This document shows positions 1-10,249 of a DNA stretch of 64,000 nt, in pieces. The stretch's first letter is position 1. Each line of letters opens with the position of its first letter. The notes beneath the pieces are model-generated. The model was not told the DNA's origin. It searched no databases and was given only the letters and a program-made list of their open reading frames with translations. The position numbers and the translations under genes were made by a program. Origin of the DNA: Paenibacillus_F chitinolyticus_A. GTDB taxonomy: Bacteria; Bacillota; Bacilli; Paenibacillales; NBRC-103111. Where the stretch lies: positions 868,001 through 932,000 of the forward strand of contig NZ_CP173427.1 of assembly GCF_045038035.1 (NCBI RefSeq), written 5' to 3'.

Positions 1-1
1 C

Positions 2-907
2 GTAAAAGGGATGGTCGATTCGGAGGATCTGTCCCTGAACATTTCCAGGGAAATGCTGCAGCATGACCGCCAGCTGACGCTGATCGCCAAAAATATCAAA
101 AACAAAATCAAGAGCCAGCTGCAAAGCATGCTCAAGGACGAAAGAGACAAATACGAGCAGTTCTACAAGTCTTTCGGCCGGCAGCTTAAGTTCGGTGTCT
201 ATAACGACTACGGCACTCATAAGGACGATCTGCAAGACTTGCTCATGTTCACCTCTTCCAAAGAGAAAAAGCTCGTCACGCTCGATGAATACGTATCGGC
301 CATGCCGGAAGACCAGAAGTACATTTACTACGCTTCCGGGGAGTCCATCGACCGGATCGAGAAGCTTCCGCAAACCGAGATGGTTCTCGATAAAGGCTAC
401 GAAATTCTGTACTTCACCGACGATGTCGACGAATTCGCCATTAAAATGCTGATGGCTTACAAGGAAAAAGAATTCAAATCCGTGTCCAGCGGCGACCTCG
501 GAATCGAGCCGGACGCGGCGGACAAGCAGACGGAAGAAGAGGAAAACGACAGCAAGGATCTGTTCGAGGCGATGAAAGAGATCCTGTCGGACAAAGTGAA
601 GAACGTAAAAGCGTCCAAGCGCCTGAAATCCCATCCGGTCTGCCTGTCCACCGAAGGCGAGCTGACGATCGAAATGGAGAAAATTTTGAAAGCCATGCCG
701 AACGGACAAGAAGTCCAGGCCGACAAAGTGCTGGAAATCAACGTCAATCACGACGTGTTCCGCTCCCTTAAAGAAGCTTATGCGAACGATAAAGACAAGC
801 TGAACCTGTACACGAATCTGCTGTACAATCAGGCTCTTCTGATCGAAGGTCTCCAAGTGAGCGACCCGGTCGAATTTACGAATAGTATTTGCAAAATCAT
901 GGTATAA
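2..907 (+). CDS. htpG: Hsp90-family chaperone HtpG, C-terminal part (5' end outside window)
   Basis: The reading frame is open from base 2 to the TAA at 905-907, so the gene begins upstream of the window and about 300 C-terminal residues are visible. The opening VKGMVDSEDLSLNISRE is the typical end of the Hsp90 middle domain. It is followed by a long helical stretch, a segment containing YYASGES, and the C-terminal dimerisation domain. HtpG is a cytosolic ATP-dependent dimeric chaperone that remodels client proteins with DnaK. The N-terminal ATPase domain is not visible. The methionine at base 11 is internal and not the start. A strong hairpin terminator follows 20 bases after the stop, so the gene is transcribed separately from the glucan synthase. 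Confidence 0.93.
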   Translation, partial: VKGMVDSEDLSLNISREMLQHDRQLTLIAKNIKNKIKSQLQSMLKDERDKYEQFYKSFGRQLKFGVYNDYGTHKDDLQDLLMFTSSKEKKLVTLDEYVSAMPEDQKYIYYASGESIDRIEKLPQTEMVLDKGYEILYFTDDVDEFAIKMLMAYKEKEFKSVSSGDLGIEPDAADKQTEEEENDSKDLFEAMKEILSDKVKNVKASKRLKSHPVCLSTEGELTIEMEKILKAMPNGQEVQADKVLEINVNHDVFRSLKEAYANDKDKLNLYTNLLYNQALLIEGLQVSDPVEFTNSICKIMV

Positions 908-926
908 GCCGCCCGGCGGTTCAGAC

Positions 927-964
927 AAAAAGGCCCGTTCCTTTCGGAACGAGGCCTTTTTTGC
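927..964 (+). terminator. Rho-independent terminator of htpG
   Basis: An inverted repeat AAAGGCC-CGTTCC / GGAACG-AGGCCTTT with a short CTTTC loop is followed by a run of T. It starts about 20 bases after the htpG stop. Confidence 0.9.
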
Positions 965-965
965 C

Positions 966-1223
966 TGTCCGCGTTGAGGGGAAAACTATAATGGATTCGG
1001 CGTGTAAGCCTGGCTCTCCGTCGTGCTGCCCGTCATATGATTCTGCCGCTATCTACTGCATAGGGCATGCAGGCGAAACGGTTTCGTTCAAGGCCCGATC
1101 CTTCGGAGGATGCTTTCCGGCTCATAAAACCAGCCAAAGCTGGGAATAATTTAGTTGTCCCGGACTGTTTAGTTACACCGGACGAACAGTACACCTTTGA
1201 CTAACTGATCTCCGGAGGAACCG
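966..1223. other. Leader and promoter region of the glucan synthase gene
   Basis: This non-coding stretch separates htpG from the glucan synthase. It has a CCGGAGGAA ribosome binding site just before the start at 1224. Two TTTAGTT motifs (about 1150 and 1168) and a short GTCCGG/CCGGAC inverted pair lie in the last 80 bases, possibly a regulatory site. I see no convincing -35/-10 pair and no small gene. Confidence 0.35.
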
Positions 1224-4200
1224 ATGACCTATACGAACGAACAACTCAGCCAAAAAGCGCGGGAACTTGCGCTGCAGCACGTAACGACCTTGCCGCGTAC
1301 AAGGCCTGCTTATATCGAACAACATTTTATGAAGGACATAGAAAGCTTAAGGGATTTTGTGCTTTCCCTCCAGACGGTTCATGCCGGCTGTACCCAACCG
1401 GCGGAGCAGTGGCTGCTGGACAATGCCGAATTTGTCGAAGAGCAAGCCCAGGAAGTGAGGGCTCTGCTTCTTCAGGATGGACTGGGCCGCATGCCGAGAT
1501 TGCGCGGCAGCGGGCTTCTCCGCATTCAGTCCGTAATGGAAGACTATTTGACGCATGTCGAGGGAATTTTGAGCGAGGAAACGATACTCGTTTATATTCA
1601 GGCCTACCAGGAAGTGAGCGCCTTAACGCTGACAGAAGCCCGTTCGGTGCCGCTCATTCTGCGCCTGGTCCTGGTGAAGAAGCTGGCGGAAACGATGGCT
1701 TTCGTCCGGGAGCGCCGCGAAGTCTGCATAGACGTCGGACGCATTCTTTCCTTGATCGAGCCTGCCGCCTTAAGCCCCGAAACGGTCCATCTCCAGGTGG
1801 AAAAAGCGGGCCTGACGATTCCTTTGCCGGGCCCGTGGATCGTCCATTTAATCAGCCATCTGCGGGAATGGGCCGGGGATACGGCTTCCGTCCGAGAATG
1901 GCTCGTTTGCAGTTATGAGAACGGGACGGAGGACCTCGACCGCATCGTTTCTTACGAGCATCAGCTGCAGGCAGCTTATCAGGTCCGGGCGGGGAGCGTA
2001 ATCACCAGCTTGCGCAAAAACGAGCGCTGGGACTGGAACGGTCTCTTCGAGCAGATCAGTCTGCCGGACCGGACGCTCCGCCTGGAGTATACGGGCGTGT
2101 ACCCGCTGCTCGACGCGTATAGCCGGAACCAGATTCTCGCTGAAGTGGAGCGGCTTGCCCGCCGCCTGCGGGTGCCCGAGAATCTGGTTGCCGGACAGGC
2201 GGCGGCGCTGGCCAGGGAAGCGGCGGAGAGGGCGGATGCCGCCCGCGCCGGTTCCGGCAGCCTGGGTGCCGCCGCCGCGCACGCGGACGGCCGGAACGGC
2301 TCTTCGTTGGCGTCGGCAGGAACAGCCGCGGAAACGGAGGCTGCATCCGGAGAGCAGCCTGCTGCGGGATCGGCCGTGGAAGCGGGCTCCGCGTCCGGGG
2401 AGCTGCCAGCATCGGCACGAAGAGCGGAGGCGCCTGCTGCGGGATCGGCCGTGGAAGCGGGCTCCGCATCCGGGGAGCTGCCAGCATCGGCACGAGGAGC
2501 GGGCTCGCTTCAGGCGGATATGCCAGCCGCAGATACACGCGAGTCTCTCCGCCAGCCGCAGCCCCCCGAAACCTCGGCCGCTTCCCGGCAAAGCGATGTC
2601 CTTATTCTCCACGAGAATGGGGAAGTCACAGCGCCTCTGGCGGCGGGGGACCGCACCCGGGAGCAGTTTCCTTCCTATTATCTGTTCGAATCGGAGGGTG
2701 TACAGAAGCTGATCGCCTCGCTGCGGAAGTGCAGCTCTCCCCGGACGATGCCGGAGAACGCTATATCCAAGCGCCCGGCAGGCACCTATTTCGCCTCGAT
2801 GCTCGGCTTGTTCGCCGTGCTCTGGCTTATCGCGGCCGTATGGATCGGAAGCGGGTACGGTTTATCCGCTCTCGCCTGGGCAGCCGTCCTCGCGGCTTTG
2901 CTATTGCCCGTGAGCGAATGGGGAATGACCTGGCTGCATTTCGCCATTGAGCGGATTTGCCGTCCGCGTCCTCTGCTCCGCTATGATTTCTCCGCCGGTG
3001 TTCCGGCGGAAGCCGGTACGATGGTGGTTATACCGGCGATCTGGTCTTCGCCCGACGAGGTGGCGGAGCTTGCGGACCGCCTGGAGGTTCACTATCTGGC
3101 CAACCGCGATTCCAACATTCATTATGCGCTTTTAGGCGATTTTACGGATGCACCGGAAGAAACGCTTCCGGAAGATCACGGGCTGGTCCGTCTTGCGGAG
3201 GACAAAATTCGTACGCTTAACGAGAAGTATTCCGCGGCAGGCGGAACGACGTTTCATTTTTACCAGCGGCGCAGGTTGTGGAATCCCCGGGAGAGCGTGT
3301 ATATGGGCTGGGAGCGCAAACGCGGCAAGCTGGTCGAATTCGTGGAACTGCTGAGAGGCAGCGGCGATACCAGCTATGCGGTGCAATTCGGCGATGCGTC
3401 CGTGCTTCCGCGCATCCGCTATCTGATCACGCTGGATGCGGATACGCAGCTTCCGATGGGCAGCGCGCAGCGGATGATCGGAACCCTGCATCTGCCGTAC
3501 AACCGGCCCCGCTTGAACAAAGCCCGGACACGGGTCGTGGAGGGCTACGGGGTGCTTCAGCCGCGCATCGGAATCAGCCACGATTCGGCGATGCGCTCGC
3601 GGCTGGCGTATTTCTGGTCCGAGCCGGGCATGGACCCGTATGCGTTCGCGGCTTCGGACCCTTACCAGGATGCGCTGGGCCAGGGCATTTTTACAGGAAA
3701 GGGCATCTTCGATGTAGATGTGTTTGCCGAGCTTCTGTGCGAGCGGATTCCCGATAATACCGTACTCAGCCACGATTTGCTGGAAGGCGGTTTTATGCGC
3801 GCCGCGCTGTTGTCCGATATCGAGCTGATCGACGATCATCCGGCCAAGTTTGTTTCCTACCAGAAACGGCTGCACCGGTGGGTGCGCGGAGACTGGCAGC
3901 TTGTGTGCTGGCTTTTTTCCCGTATCTGCGACCGGCGGGGCGTGCTACGGCCCATTGATTTATCTTTTTTGACCCGCTGGCAGATGCTGGACAACCTGAG
4001 GCGGAGTCTGCTTCCGCCTGCGCTGTTCGTCCTGCTCGTTCTCGCCTGGACCGTTCTGCCGGGATCGCCGTGGCGCTGGGCCGCTGTGCTGCTGGCGACG
4101 ATTTTTCTGCCGCTGCTCCGGCAGTTGTTTATGCTGCACCGGATTTACCGGCAGCCTAGACGGCTGCTGGCGACGGCCCTGCATGTCGTTATCCAGATCT

Positions 4201-7200
4201 GGACGCTGCCTTTTCAAACGGCTGTGCTGCTGGATGCGATCGGCAGAACGCTGTACCGGGTGTTCGTCAGCAAGCGCCGGCTGCTGGAATGGACCAGCTC
4301 GTCGCATATCGAGCGAAGCAGCCGGGAACAGCGGCGCGCACCGCTTCTTCAAGCGGGATGGGGGTATGCGCTCATTCTTGTGTTTGCGCTCGCTTCGGCT
4401 GTACAGGCCTCGGCGTCCCTGTTGTGGGCGGGCCTTGCGCTAAGCTTGTTCTGGGCGCTGGCCCCTCTGGCTGTCTCCTGGCTGGACCGGCCTGTGGAGC
4501 GGGAGGAAGCGCCGCTTGGAGCGGAGGAACAGGACAAGCTCCGAGAGCTGGCTAGACAAATCTGGTCTTTTTATGAAGACTATGCCGGTCCGAAAGATCA
4601 TTACCTGCCTCCGGATAACATCCAGGTAGACCCGCCGAACGGAGTGGCTCACAGGACGTCTCCGACCAATATCGGCTTTTTGCTGACTTCGGCGCTTGCG
4701 GCACGCGAATTCGGTTTTATCGACACTCCATCGCTGGTTGAAAAGCTGGAAAATACGATCGGGACGGTCGAAAGCCTGGAGAAATGGCACGGTCATTTAT
4801 ACAACTGGTACGACACGCTGACGCTGGGGATTCTTCCGCCCGCCTATGTGTCCACAGTCGATTCGGGCAATTTCGTCGCAAGTCTGATGACGGTCAAGCA
4901 GGGCCTGACAAGCTGGCTGCGGCAAGAAGCGGAAACGCAAGGCCGCTTTACGGGGATCAGCCCGGCAGGGGCAGGGGCCTACGGGGTGGAATTTGCTGTC
5001 GATTTGGATCAGACCCCGCCCGGAGAATCCGCGTTGAACGGGATTGACGGAAAAGCCGGAAAAGTAAAGGAAGACGGCAAAAACGGCATGAACGGCAAAA
5101 ACGGAATAAATGGCGAAGACCGTGAAGATCGTGAAGACCGACATCCCCGAAACGGCTCCCGCCCGGCAGTCCTGACGGCCGAAGGAAGCAGATTTGAGCA
5201 AGCGGGTCATGAGGACCCGTCGAATTTTCCGGATTGGTTGACCCGGGGGCAGCAGCTTTTACAGCGGCTCGAAACGCTTATCGCGGCGACCGATTTTACG
5301 CAGCTTTACGATCATAAGGCCAAGCTCTTTGTTCTCGGGTATCATGGCGCGACAGGGGAGCGGGACAGCATCTTGTACGATCTGCTGGCGTCCGAGGCGA
5401 GGCAGACCAGCTTCGTCGCGATCGCGCTGGGCCAGGTGTCCGTATCCCACTGGATGGCGCTGGGCCGCACGGTCAAACTCCAGGGGAACAAGACCACGCT
5501 GGTTTCGTGGTCGGGCACGATGTTTGAGTATATGATGCCGTGGCTCATCATGCGGACTTACCGCAATACGCTATGGGACAGCACTTACCGGGGCGTCGTC
5601 AAGCGCCAGCTGGAATACGCGCATGAACGGGGCGTTCCGTTCGGCATCTCGGAATCGGGCTATTACGCGTTCGATTACCAGATGAACTATCAGTACCGGG
5701 CATTCGGTGTGCCGGGCCTCGGATTCAAACGGGGACTGGAAGAGGATCTTGTGATCGCGCCTTATGCGGCGGTTATGGCGCTTCCGTTTGCCCTCCGGGA
5801 AGGGCTGGAGGACCTGAACCGCATGGAGGAGCTTGGAGCAAGGGGGAAATACGGCTTCTACGAAGCGATTGATTTTACGGCGGACCGAATGCCGCAGGGG
5901 GAAGACTGCAAAATCATCCGCAGCTTTATGGCTCACCACCAGGGCATGAGCTTGCTGACAATCGCGAACCTGCTTCTCCCCGTTAAAATGTACGATTATT
6001 TTCACAGCGACAAACGCGTCCAGGCGGCCGAACTGCTCCTGATCGAACGCATTCCGCCGCGCGAGTCGATGCTGACCCGGGAATTGACGGGAAAGTCGCG
6101 TATTCAAAAGCCGGTGGCGGAACGCGCTTATTCCGCGCCGGAAAACATAGCGGCCGACACGCCGGCCCCGGAAGTGGGCGTCCACTCCAACGGGACGTTC
6201 ACGACGGCCGTTACCAACAGCGGAAGCGGGTTTATCCGCTGGAACGGACTGGCCGTTTCCCGATGGAGGGAAGATCCGGTCGGAGACCCGTGGGGCGTGT
6301 ACCTGTACATCCGCGATGTTACACGGGAGAAGGTATGGTCCCCCGCCTTCCAGCCCTGCCGCGTTCCTTCGGACTCTCAGAGCGTACGCTTCTCCCAGGA
6401 GCGGACAACTTTCCGCCGAGAGGATGACGGCATACAGACCGTGCTTGAAATTACGGTCTCGCCCGAGATGAACGCGGAAGTCCGGCGGCTGACGCTGGAG
6501 AACAAAAGCAGCGAGGACCGCATCGTCGAAGTGACGACGTTTCTGGAAATCGCTCTGGCGCAGCCCGATGCGGACAAGGCTCATCCGGCCTTCACGAAGT
6601 TGTTTGTCGAAACGCAGTTTGAGGAGGAGACGGGCTGCCTGCTTGCCCGCAAACGTCCGCGGAATGCGGGAGAGAAGTCGATTTGGGCTTTTCACAACTT
6701 GTCGGCCTTCGGCGCTGTTCTCGGTCCGGCCGAGTTTGAGACCGACCGGGCCGCTTTCATCGGCCGGGGTCATTCTCTTGCGAGGCCGAAAGGACTCGCT
6801 TCCCGCCTCGAGGGTACGGTCGGTTCCGTCGCCGATCCCGCTTTCGTCATGCGCCGCCGCATCGGCCTCAAGCCTGGCGAGAGCGTCCGGCTCTGCGCGG
6901 TTACGGGCGTGGCGGATTCGAAGGAGCAAAGCTTGGACATGGTCCGGCAGCTTTCTCAGGCGCAGCAGGTCGACAGAACCTTCCGGCTCGCCTGGACCCG
7001 CAGCCAGATCGATTTGCAGCATCTGCATATCACGCGGGCGGAGGCCGCCGTTTACCGGGCGTTGGCGGGCCGCGTGCTTTATAGGGGGCCATTCAGGCCG
7101 GAACAGGCGGAAAGCATCGTCTCCAACAGCAAAGGACAGCAGGGTCTCTGGGCTTACGGAATTTCCGGCGATAGGCCCATCGTGCTGGCGAGAGTTGCCG

Positions 7201-10154
7201 ACAGCGCGAATCTGCCGTTCGTGCAGAAGCTGCTGGGGGGCTTCGAGTATTTGCGGCGGCACGGGCTGTTTTTCGATCTCGTGCTGTTTAACGAATCGCC
7301 GGGCGGGTATCAGCAGGAGCTAAGGGATGCGCTCGTCCGCTTGTCGGAGCAGGCAGCCGGAAATGCGGGTGCCGCCGGGCAGGGAGGCATCCATGTCGTC
7401 CCCGCTTCCTCAATGCCCGAAGAGGACCACACGCTGCTGCTTGCGGCGGCGAGGGTCGTTCTGCGTGCGGACGGGCCAAGCCTGCGGGCGCAGCTGAAAA
7501 TCTGGCCCCGGAAGGATGCCTACGATGTGCCGCTGCCGGTTACGGCGGGGGAAGCGCCGGCTCCGCTCCGGCCGGATGCGTCCGAAGTCTCCGGCACAGC
7601 CGGGGATGCGGCCGCAGCAACCGACATTGCCACTGGCACAACGGCCGCCACAGGCACAACCGTCCCGGCGCAGGCCAAGGACACGACCGCAGCCCAGGTC
7701 GCGGGAACGGGGCAAGATTCCCCCGGCGCCTTATTTTTCAACGGGTGGGGAGGCTTTTCCCCGGACGGCCGGGAGTACCGGATCACGCTCAAAAACGGAG
7801 AGCATCTCCCGGCTCCATGGATTAACGTGATGGCGAATCCAAGGTTCGGCTGTCTGGCCTCCGAACTGTACACGGGTTACACGTGGTGGCGCAACAGCCG
7901 GGAGTGCAAGCTGACCCCGTGGTCGAACGATCCCGCCCTGGACCCGCCGGGCGAAGCCTTCTATATCCGCGATGAACAAAACGGGGATTTTTGGCAGATG
8001 GCGCCTTCCCGGCGGCAAGATGATCCGTCCGTTTACCGGGTGGCTCACGGCAGGGGATATTCGCGCTATGAGCATGAAAGCCGGGGAATACGGCAGGAAA
8101 TGACGGTTTTCGTTCCGCTGGAGGACCCCGTCAAGATTATCGAAGTGAAGCTGCGAAATACAACATCGCATAATAAATCCTTGTCCGCTACCTACTATGC
8201 GGAATGGGTGCTGGGCGTCCAGCGGGAAGGGAACGCCTCCTTCATTATGACCGACTGGGATGACGAAGCGGACGGCCTGACCGCCCGAAATGTGTATCAG
8301 GAAAACTTCCGGAATGCCACCGCCTTCTTAACGGTGCATGCCGGCGAAAGCAGTCTGTCCTGGACGGGCGACAGGCTTGAATTTATCGGCCGCAACCGGA
8401 CGATTGAAGATCCGGCCGCCATGAGGCGGAACGATCTGTCGGGCTTTACCGGTCCCGTTTATGACGGATGCGGGGCCGTGCGGACGAAGTTCGAACTGGA
8501 ACCGGGCGCCGAGCGAAAGGTCTATATTCTTCTGGGCTGCGGGGATTCCCGCGAAGAAGCGGTGCGGATAGCCCGCAAGTACAGGGAGCCTGATGCTTGC
8601 ACAGCCGCTTATGAGGCGGTTTGTACGTTCTGGGAAGAGTTGCTTGGAACCGTGACCGTGTCCACTCCCGTGCCGGAAATGGATATGATGCTGAACCACT
8701 GGCTCCTCTACCAGACATTGGCTTGCCGTATGTGGGCCCGTACCGCCTTCTATCAGGCGGGGGGAGCCTACGGGTTCCGGGATCAGCTCCAGGATTCGCT
8801 GGCACTGCTGAACAGCCGTCCGGATCTGACCCGTGCCCAGATTCTCCTTCACGCCTCTCATCAGTACGAAGAAGGGGATGTCCAGCACTGGTGGCACGAG
8901 GAGACGCACCGCGGTATCCGTACCCGTTTTTCGGATGACCTGCTGTGGCTCCCTTACGCCGTGTCCCGGTATATCGATCATACGGAGGACGGGAGCATCC
9001 TTGACGAAACTGTGCCGTTCCTGACCAGCAAACCGCTGGAAGCGGATGAACACGAACGCTATGAGGAAACGGTCCTCTCCGGCAATAGCGGGACGATCTT
9101 CGATCACTGTCTGCGGGCGGTAGACCGCGCTCTGAAATTCGGGGAGCACGGGCTGCCTCTGATCGGCATCGGCGACTGGAACGACGGCATGAGTATGATC
9201 GGCCCAGAGGGGCGGGGAGAGAGCGTCTGGCTGGGATGGTTCCTTGGAGATGTCCTCCAAGGAATGGCCGATCTTTGCGAAGTCCGGGGAAAACAAGAAC
9301 TCGCCGAGCGATTCCGGAGCCGACGTGAGAAGCTGGCCGCGGCGCTGAACGAAAGCGCCTGGGACGGCCAGTGGTACCGCCGCGCCTTCACGGATGCCGG
9401 TCAATGGCTCGGGTCGATCCACAACGCGGAGTGCCGCATCGATTCCATCGCTCAGTCATGGTCGGTCATCTCTGGCATGGCTCCGGACGATAGAGCCCGC
9501 CAGGCGATGAAATCCTTCGACCGGGAACTTGTGGACCGCAGCTTGTCCGTCGCCCATATTCTGACGCCTCCGTTCGACAAGACCGACCCGAGCCCGGGAT
9601 ATATCCAGGGGTACCCTCCCGGTATCCGGGAAAACGGCGGCCAGTATACGCACGGTGTGATCTGGAGTATCGTGGCCTGGTGCGGTCTCGGAAACGGGGA
9701 AAAGGCGCTTGAACTGTTCCAGATGTTCAACCCTATCATGCATACCAAAACAGCGGCGGAGGTCCGGAAGTATGTCGGTGAGCCTTACGCCATGGCAGCC
9801 GATGTATACACGGAGCCGCCGCACAGGGGACATGCGGGCTGGACCTGGTATACCGGTGCCTCGGGTTGGATGTATCAGGCGGGTATGGAGTGGATTCTCG
9901 GCATTAGACGCCGGGGCACGAAGCTGTATATCCGCCCTTGTATTCCTCCGGAATGGCCGGAGTTCTCGGCGGTATACCGCTTCGGGGAATCCGAATACCG
10001 GATCACGGTCCTTAATCCGTCGCGGAAATCAAGCGGTTGTACGCGCCTGACGATCGACGGACAGGAGGCGGACGGAGATCTCTCCTCCGGCGAAGGTCCG
10101 TTCGTTCCGCTGAAAGACGATAACCGGGTTCACGAGATTGTCGTTACGTTGTAA
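1224..10154 (+). CDS. Cyclic beta-1,2-glucan synthase (GT84 / cyclisation / GH94 multidomain, 2976 aa)
   Basis: This giant membrane enzyme resembles NdvB/ChvB/Cgs, which polymerise UDP-glucose into beta-1,2-glucan and cyclise it. Visible order: a helical N-terminal region (to about 340); a low-complexity Ala/Gly/Ser linker (about 340-450) with two copies of a 25-residue repeat; paired membrane helices (about 521-575); a GT84 glycosyltransferase core with DADTQLP (about 738), HDLLEGGF (about 850) and RWVRGDW (about 887); further membrane helices (about 930-1090); a middle (a/a)6-like region (about 1100-1650) matching the cyclisation domain described for bacterial Cgs; and a C-terminal GH94-type phosphorylase domain with FRDQLQDSLALL, HWWHEETHRGIRTRFSDD and GIGDWNDGMS, whose Asp is the likely general acid. 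Two further low-complexity inserts lie near 1273-1310 (Gly-Asn-Lys rich) and 2120-2165 (Thr-Ala rich). The start has a CCGGAGGAA site. In other bacteria the product serves in osmoadaptation or host interaction; here the role is inferred. Confidence 0.9.
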   Translation: MTYTNEQLSQKARELALQHVTTLPRTRPAYIEQHFMKDIESLRDFVLSLQTVHAGCTQPAEQWLLDNAEFVEEQAQEVRALLLQDGLGRMPRLRGSGLLRIQSVMEDYLTHVEGILSEETILVYIQAYQEVSALTLTEARSVPLILRLVLVKKLAETMAFVRERREVCIDVGRILSLIEPAALSPETVHLQVEKAGLTIPLPGPWIVHLISHLREWAGDTASVREWLVCSYENGTEDLDRIVSYEHQLQAAYQVRAGSVITSLRKNERWDWNGLFEQISLPDRTLRLEYTGVYPLLDAYSRNQILAEVERLARRLRVPENLVAGQAAALAREAAERADAARAGSGSLGAAAAHADGRNGSSLASAGTAAETEAASGEQPAAGSAVEAGSASGELPASARRAEAPAAGSAVEAGSASGELPASARGAGSLQADMPAADTRESLRQPQPPETSAASRQSDVLILHENGEVTAPLAAGDRTREQFPSYYLFESEGVQKLIASLRKCSSPRTMPENAISKRPAGTYFASMLGLFAVLWLIAAVWIGSGYGLSALAWAAVLAALLLPVSEWGMTWLHFAIERICRPRPLLRYDFSAGVPAEAGTMVVIPAIWSSPDEVAELADRLEVHYLANRDSNIHYALLGDFTDAPEETLPEDHGLVRLAEDKIRTLNEKYSAAGGTTFHFYQRRRLWNPRESVYMGWERKRGKLVEFVELLRGSGDTSYAVQFGDASVLPRIRYLITLDADTQLPMGSAQRMIGTLHLPYNRPRLNKARTRVVEGYGVLQPRIGISHDSAMRSRLAYFWSEPGMDPYAFAASDPYQDALGQGIFTGKGIFDVDVFAELLCERIPDNTVLSHDLLEGGFMRAALLSDIELIDDHPAKFVSYQKRLHRWVRGDWQLVCWLFSRICDRRGVLRPIDLSFLTRWQMLDNLRRSLLPPALFVLLVLAWTVLPGSPWRWAAVLLATIFLPLLRQLFMLHRIYRQPRRLLATALHVVIQIWTLPFQTAVLLDAIGRTLYRVFVSKRRLLEWTSSSHIERSSREQRRAPLLQAGWGYALILVFALASAVQASASLLWAGLALSLFWALAPLAVSWLDRPVEREEAPLGAEEQDKLRELARQIWSFYEDYAGPKDHYLPPDNIQVDPPNGVAHRTSPTNIGFLLTSALAAREFGFIDTPSLVEKLENTIGTVESLEKWHGHLYNWYDTLTLGILPPAYVSTVDSGNFVASLMTVKQGLTSWLRQEAETQGRFTGISPAGAGAYGVEFAVDLDQTPPGESALNGIDGKAGKVKEDGKNGMNGKNGINGEDREDREDRHPRNGSRPAVLTAEGSRFEQAGHEDPSNFPDWLTRGQQLLQRLETLIAATDFTQLYDHKAKLFVLGYHGATGERDSILYDLLASEARQTSFVAIALGQVSVSHWMALGRTVKLQGNKTTLVSWSGTMFEYMMPWLIMRTYRNTLWDSTYRGVVKRQLEYAHERGVPFGISESGYYAFDYQMNYQYRAFGVPGLGFKRGLEEDLVIAPYAAVMALPFALREGLEDLNRMEELGARGKYGFYEAIDFTADRMPQGEDCKIIRSFMAHHQGMSLLTIANLLLPVKMYDYFHSDKRVQAAELLLIERIPPRESMLTRELTGKSRIQKPVAERAYSAPENIAADTPAPEVGVHSNGTFTTAVTNSGSGFIRWNGLAVSRWREDPVGDPWGVYLYIRDVTREKVWSPAFQPCRVPSDSQSVRFSQERTTFRREDDGIQTVLEITVSPEMNAEVRRLTLENKSSEDRIVEVTTFLEIALAQPDADKAHPAFTKLFVETQFEEETGCLLARKRPRNAGEKSIWAFHNLSAFGAVLGPAEFETDRAAFIGRGHSLARPKGLASRLEGTVGSVADPAFVMRRRIGLKPGESVRLCAVTGVADSKEQSLDMVRQLSQAQQVDRTFRLAWTRSQIDLQHLHITRAEAAVYRALAGRVLYRGPFRPEQAESIVSNSKGQQGLWAYGISGDRPIVLARVADSANLPFVQKLLGGFEYLRRHGLFFDLVLFNESPGGYQQELRDALVRLSEQAAGNAGAAGQGGIHVVPASSMPEEDHTLLLAAARVVLRADGPSLRAQLKIWPRKDAYDVPLPVTAGEAPAPLRPDASEVSGTAGDAAAATDIATGTTAATGTTVPAQAKDTTAAQVAGTGQDSPGALFFNGWGGFSPDGREYRITLKNGEHLPAPWINVMANPRFGCLASELYTGYTWWRNSRECKLTPWSNDPALDPPGEAFYIRDEQNGDFWQMAPSRRQDDPSVYRVAHGRGYSRYEHESRGIRQEMTVFVPLEDPVKIIEVKLRNTTSHNKSLSATYYAEWVLGVQREGNASFIMTDWDDEADGLTARNVYQENFRNATAFLTVHAGESSLSWTGDRLEFIGRNRTIEDPAAMRRNDLSGFTGPVYDGCGAVRTKFELEPGAERKVYILLGCGDSREEAVRIARKYREPDACTAAYEAVCTFWEELLGTVTVSTPVPEMDMMLNHWLLYQTLACRMWARTAFYQAGGAYGFRDQLQDSLALLNSRPDLTRAQILLHASHQYEEGDVQHWWHEETHRGIRTRFSDDLLWLPYAVSRYIDHTEDGSILDETVPFLTSKPLEADEHERYEETVLSGNSGTIFDHCLRAVDRALKFGEHGLPLIGIGDWNDGMSMIGPEGRGESVWLGWFLGDVLQGMADLCEVRGKQELAERFRSRREKLAAALNESAWDGQWYRRAFTDAGQWLGSIHNAECRIDSIAQSWSVISGMAPDDRARQAMKSFDRELVDRSLSVAHILTPPFDKTDPSPGYIQGYPPGIRENGGQYTHGVIWSIVAWCGLGNGEKALELFQMFNPIMHTKTAAEVRKYVGEPYAMAADVYTEPPHRGHAGWTWYTGASGWMYQAGMEWILGIRRRGTKLYIRPCIPPEWPEFSAVYRFGESEYRITVLNPSRKSSGCTRLTIDGQEADGDLSSGEGPFVPLKDDNRVHEIVVTL
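2357..2500 (+). repeat. Two tandem 75-bp in-frame repeats in the glucan synthase linker
   Basis: The unit starting GCCTGCTGCGGGATCGG at 2357 recurs at 2432, with a few substitutions at the edges. Each unit encodes 25 residues containing AAGSAVEAGSASGELPASAR. The period is a multiple of three, so copy-number change would alter linker length without breaking the frame. Confidence 0.85.
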
Positions 10155-10249
10155 TCCGGAGGGGAGAAAGAAAGTCCTCCTCATAAAAAAAGGATTCAAA
10201 ACCTAAACTATTCAAGTTGTTAACCATCAACTAAGCGGAGGGATTTCAC

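Noticed and set aside
5571..7262. 563-codon minus-strand frame inside the glucan synthase gene
   Set aside because: Low-complexity Arg/His/Gln composition without any motif, and fully antisense to a well supported domain region.
10155..10249. Hairpin-like GGAGG...CCTCC after the glucan synthase gene
   Set aside because: It is followed by A residues rather than T on the plus strand, so it is not a terminator for that gene.
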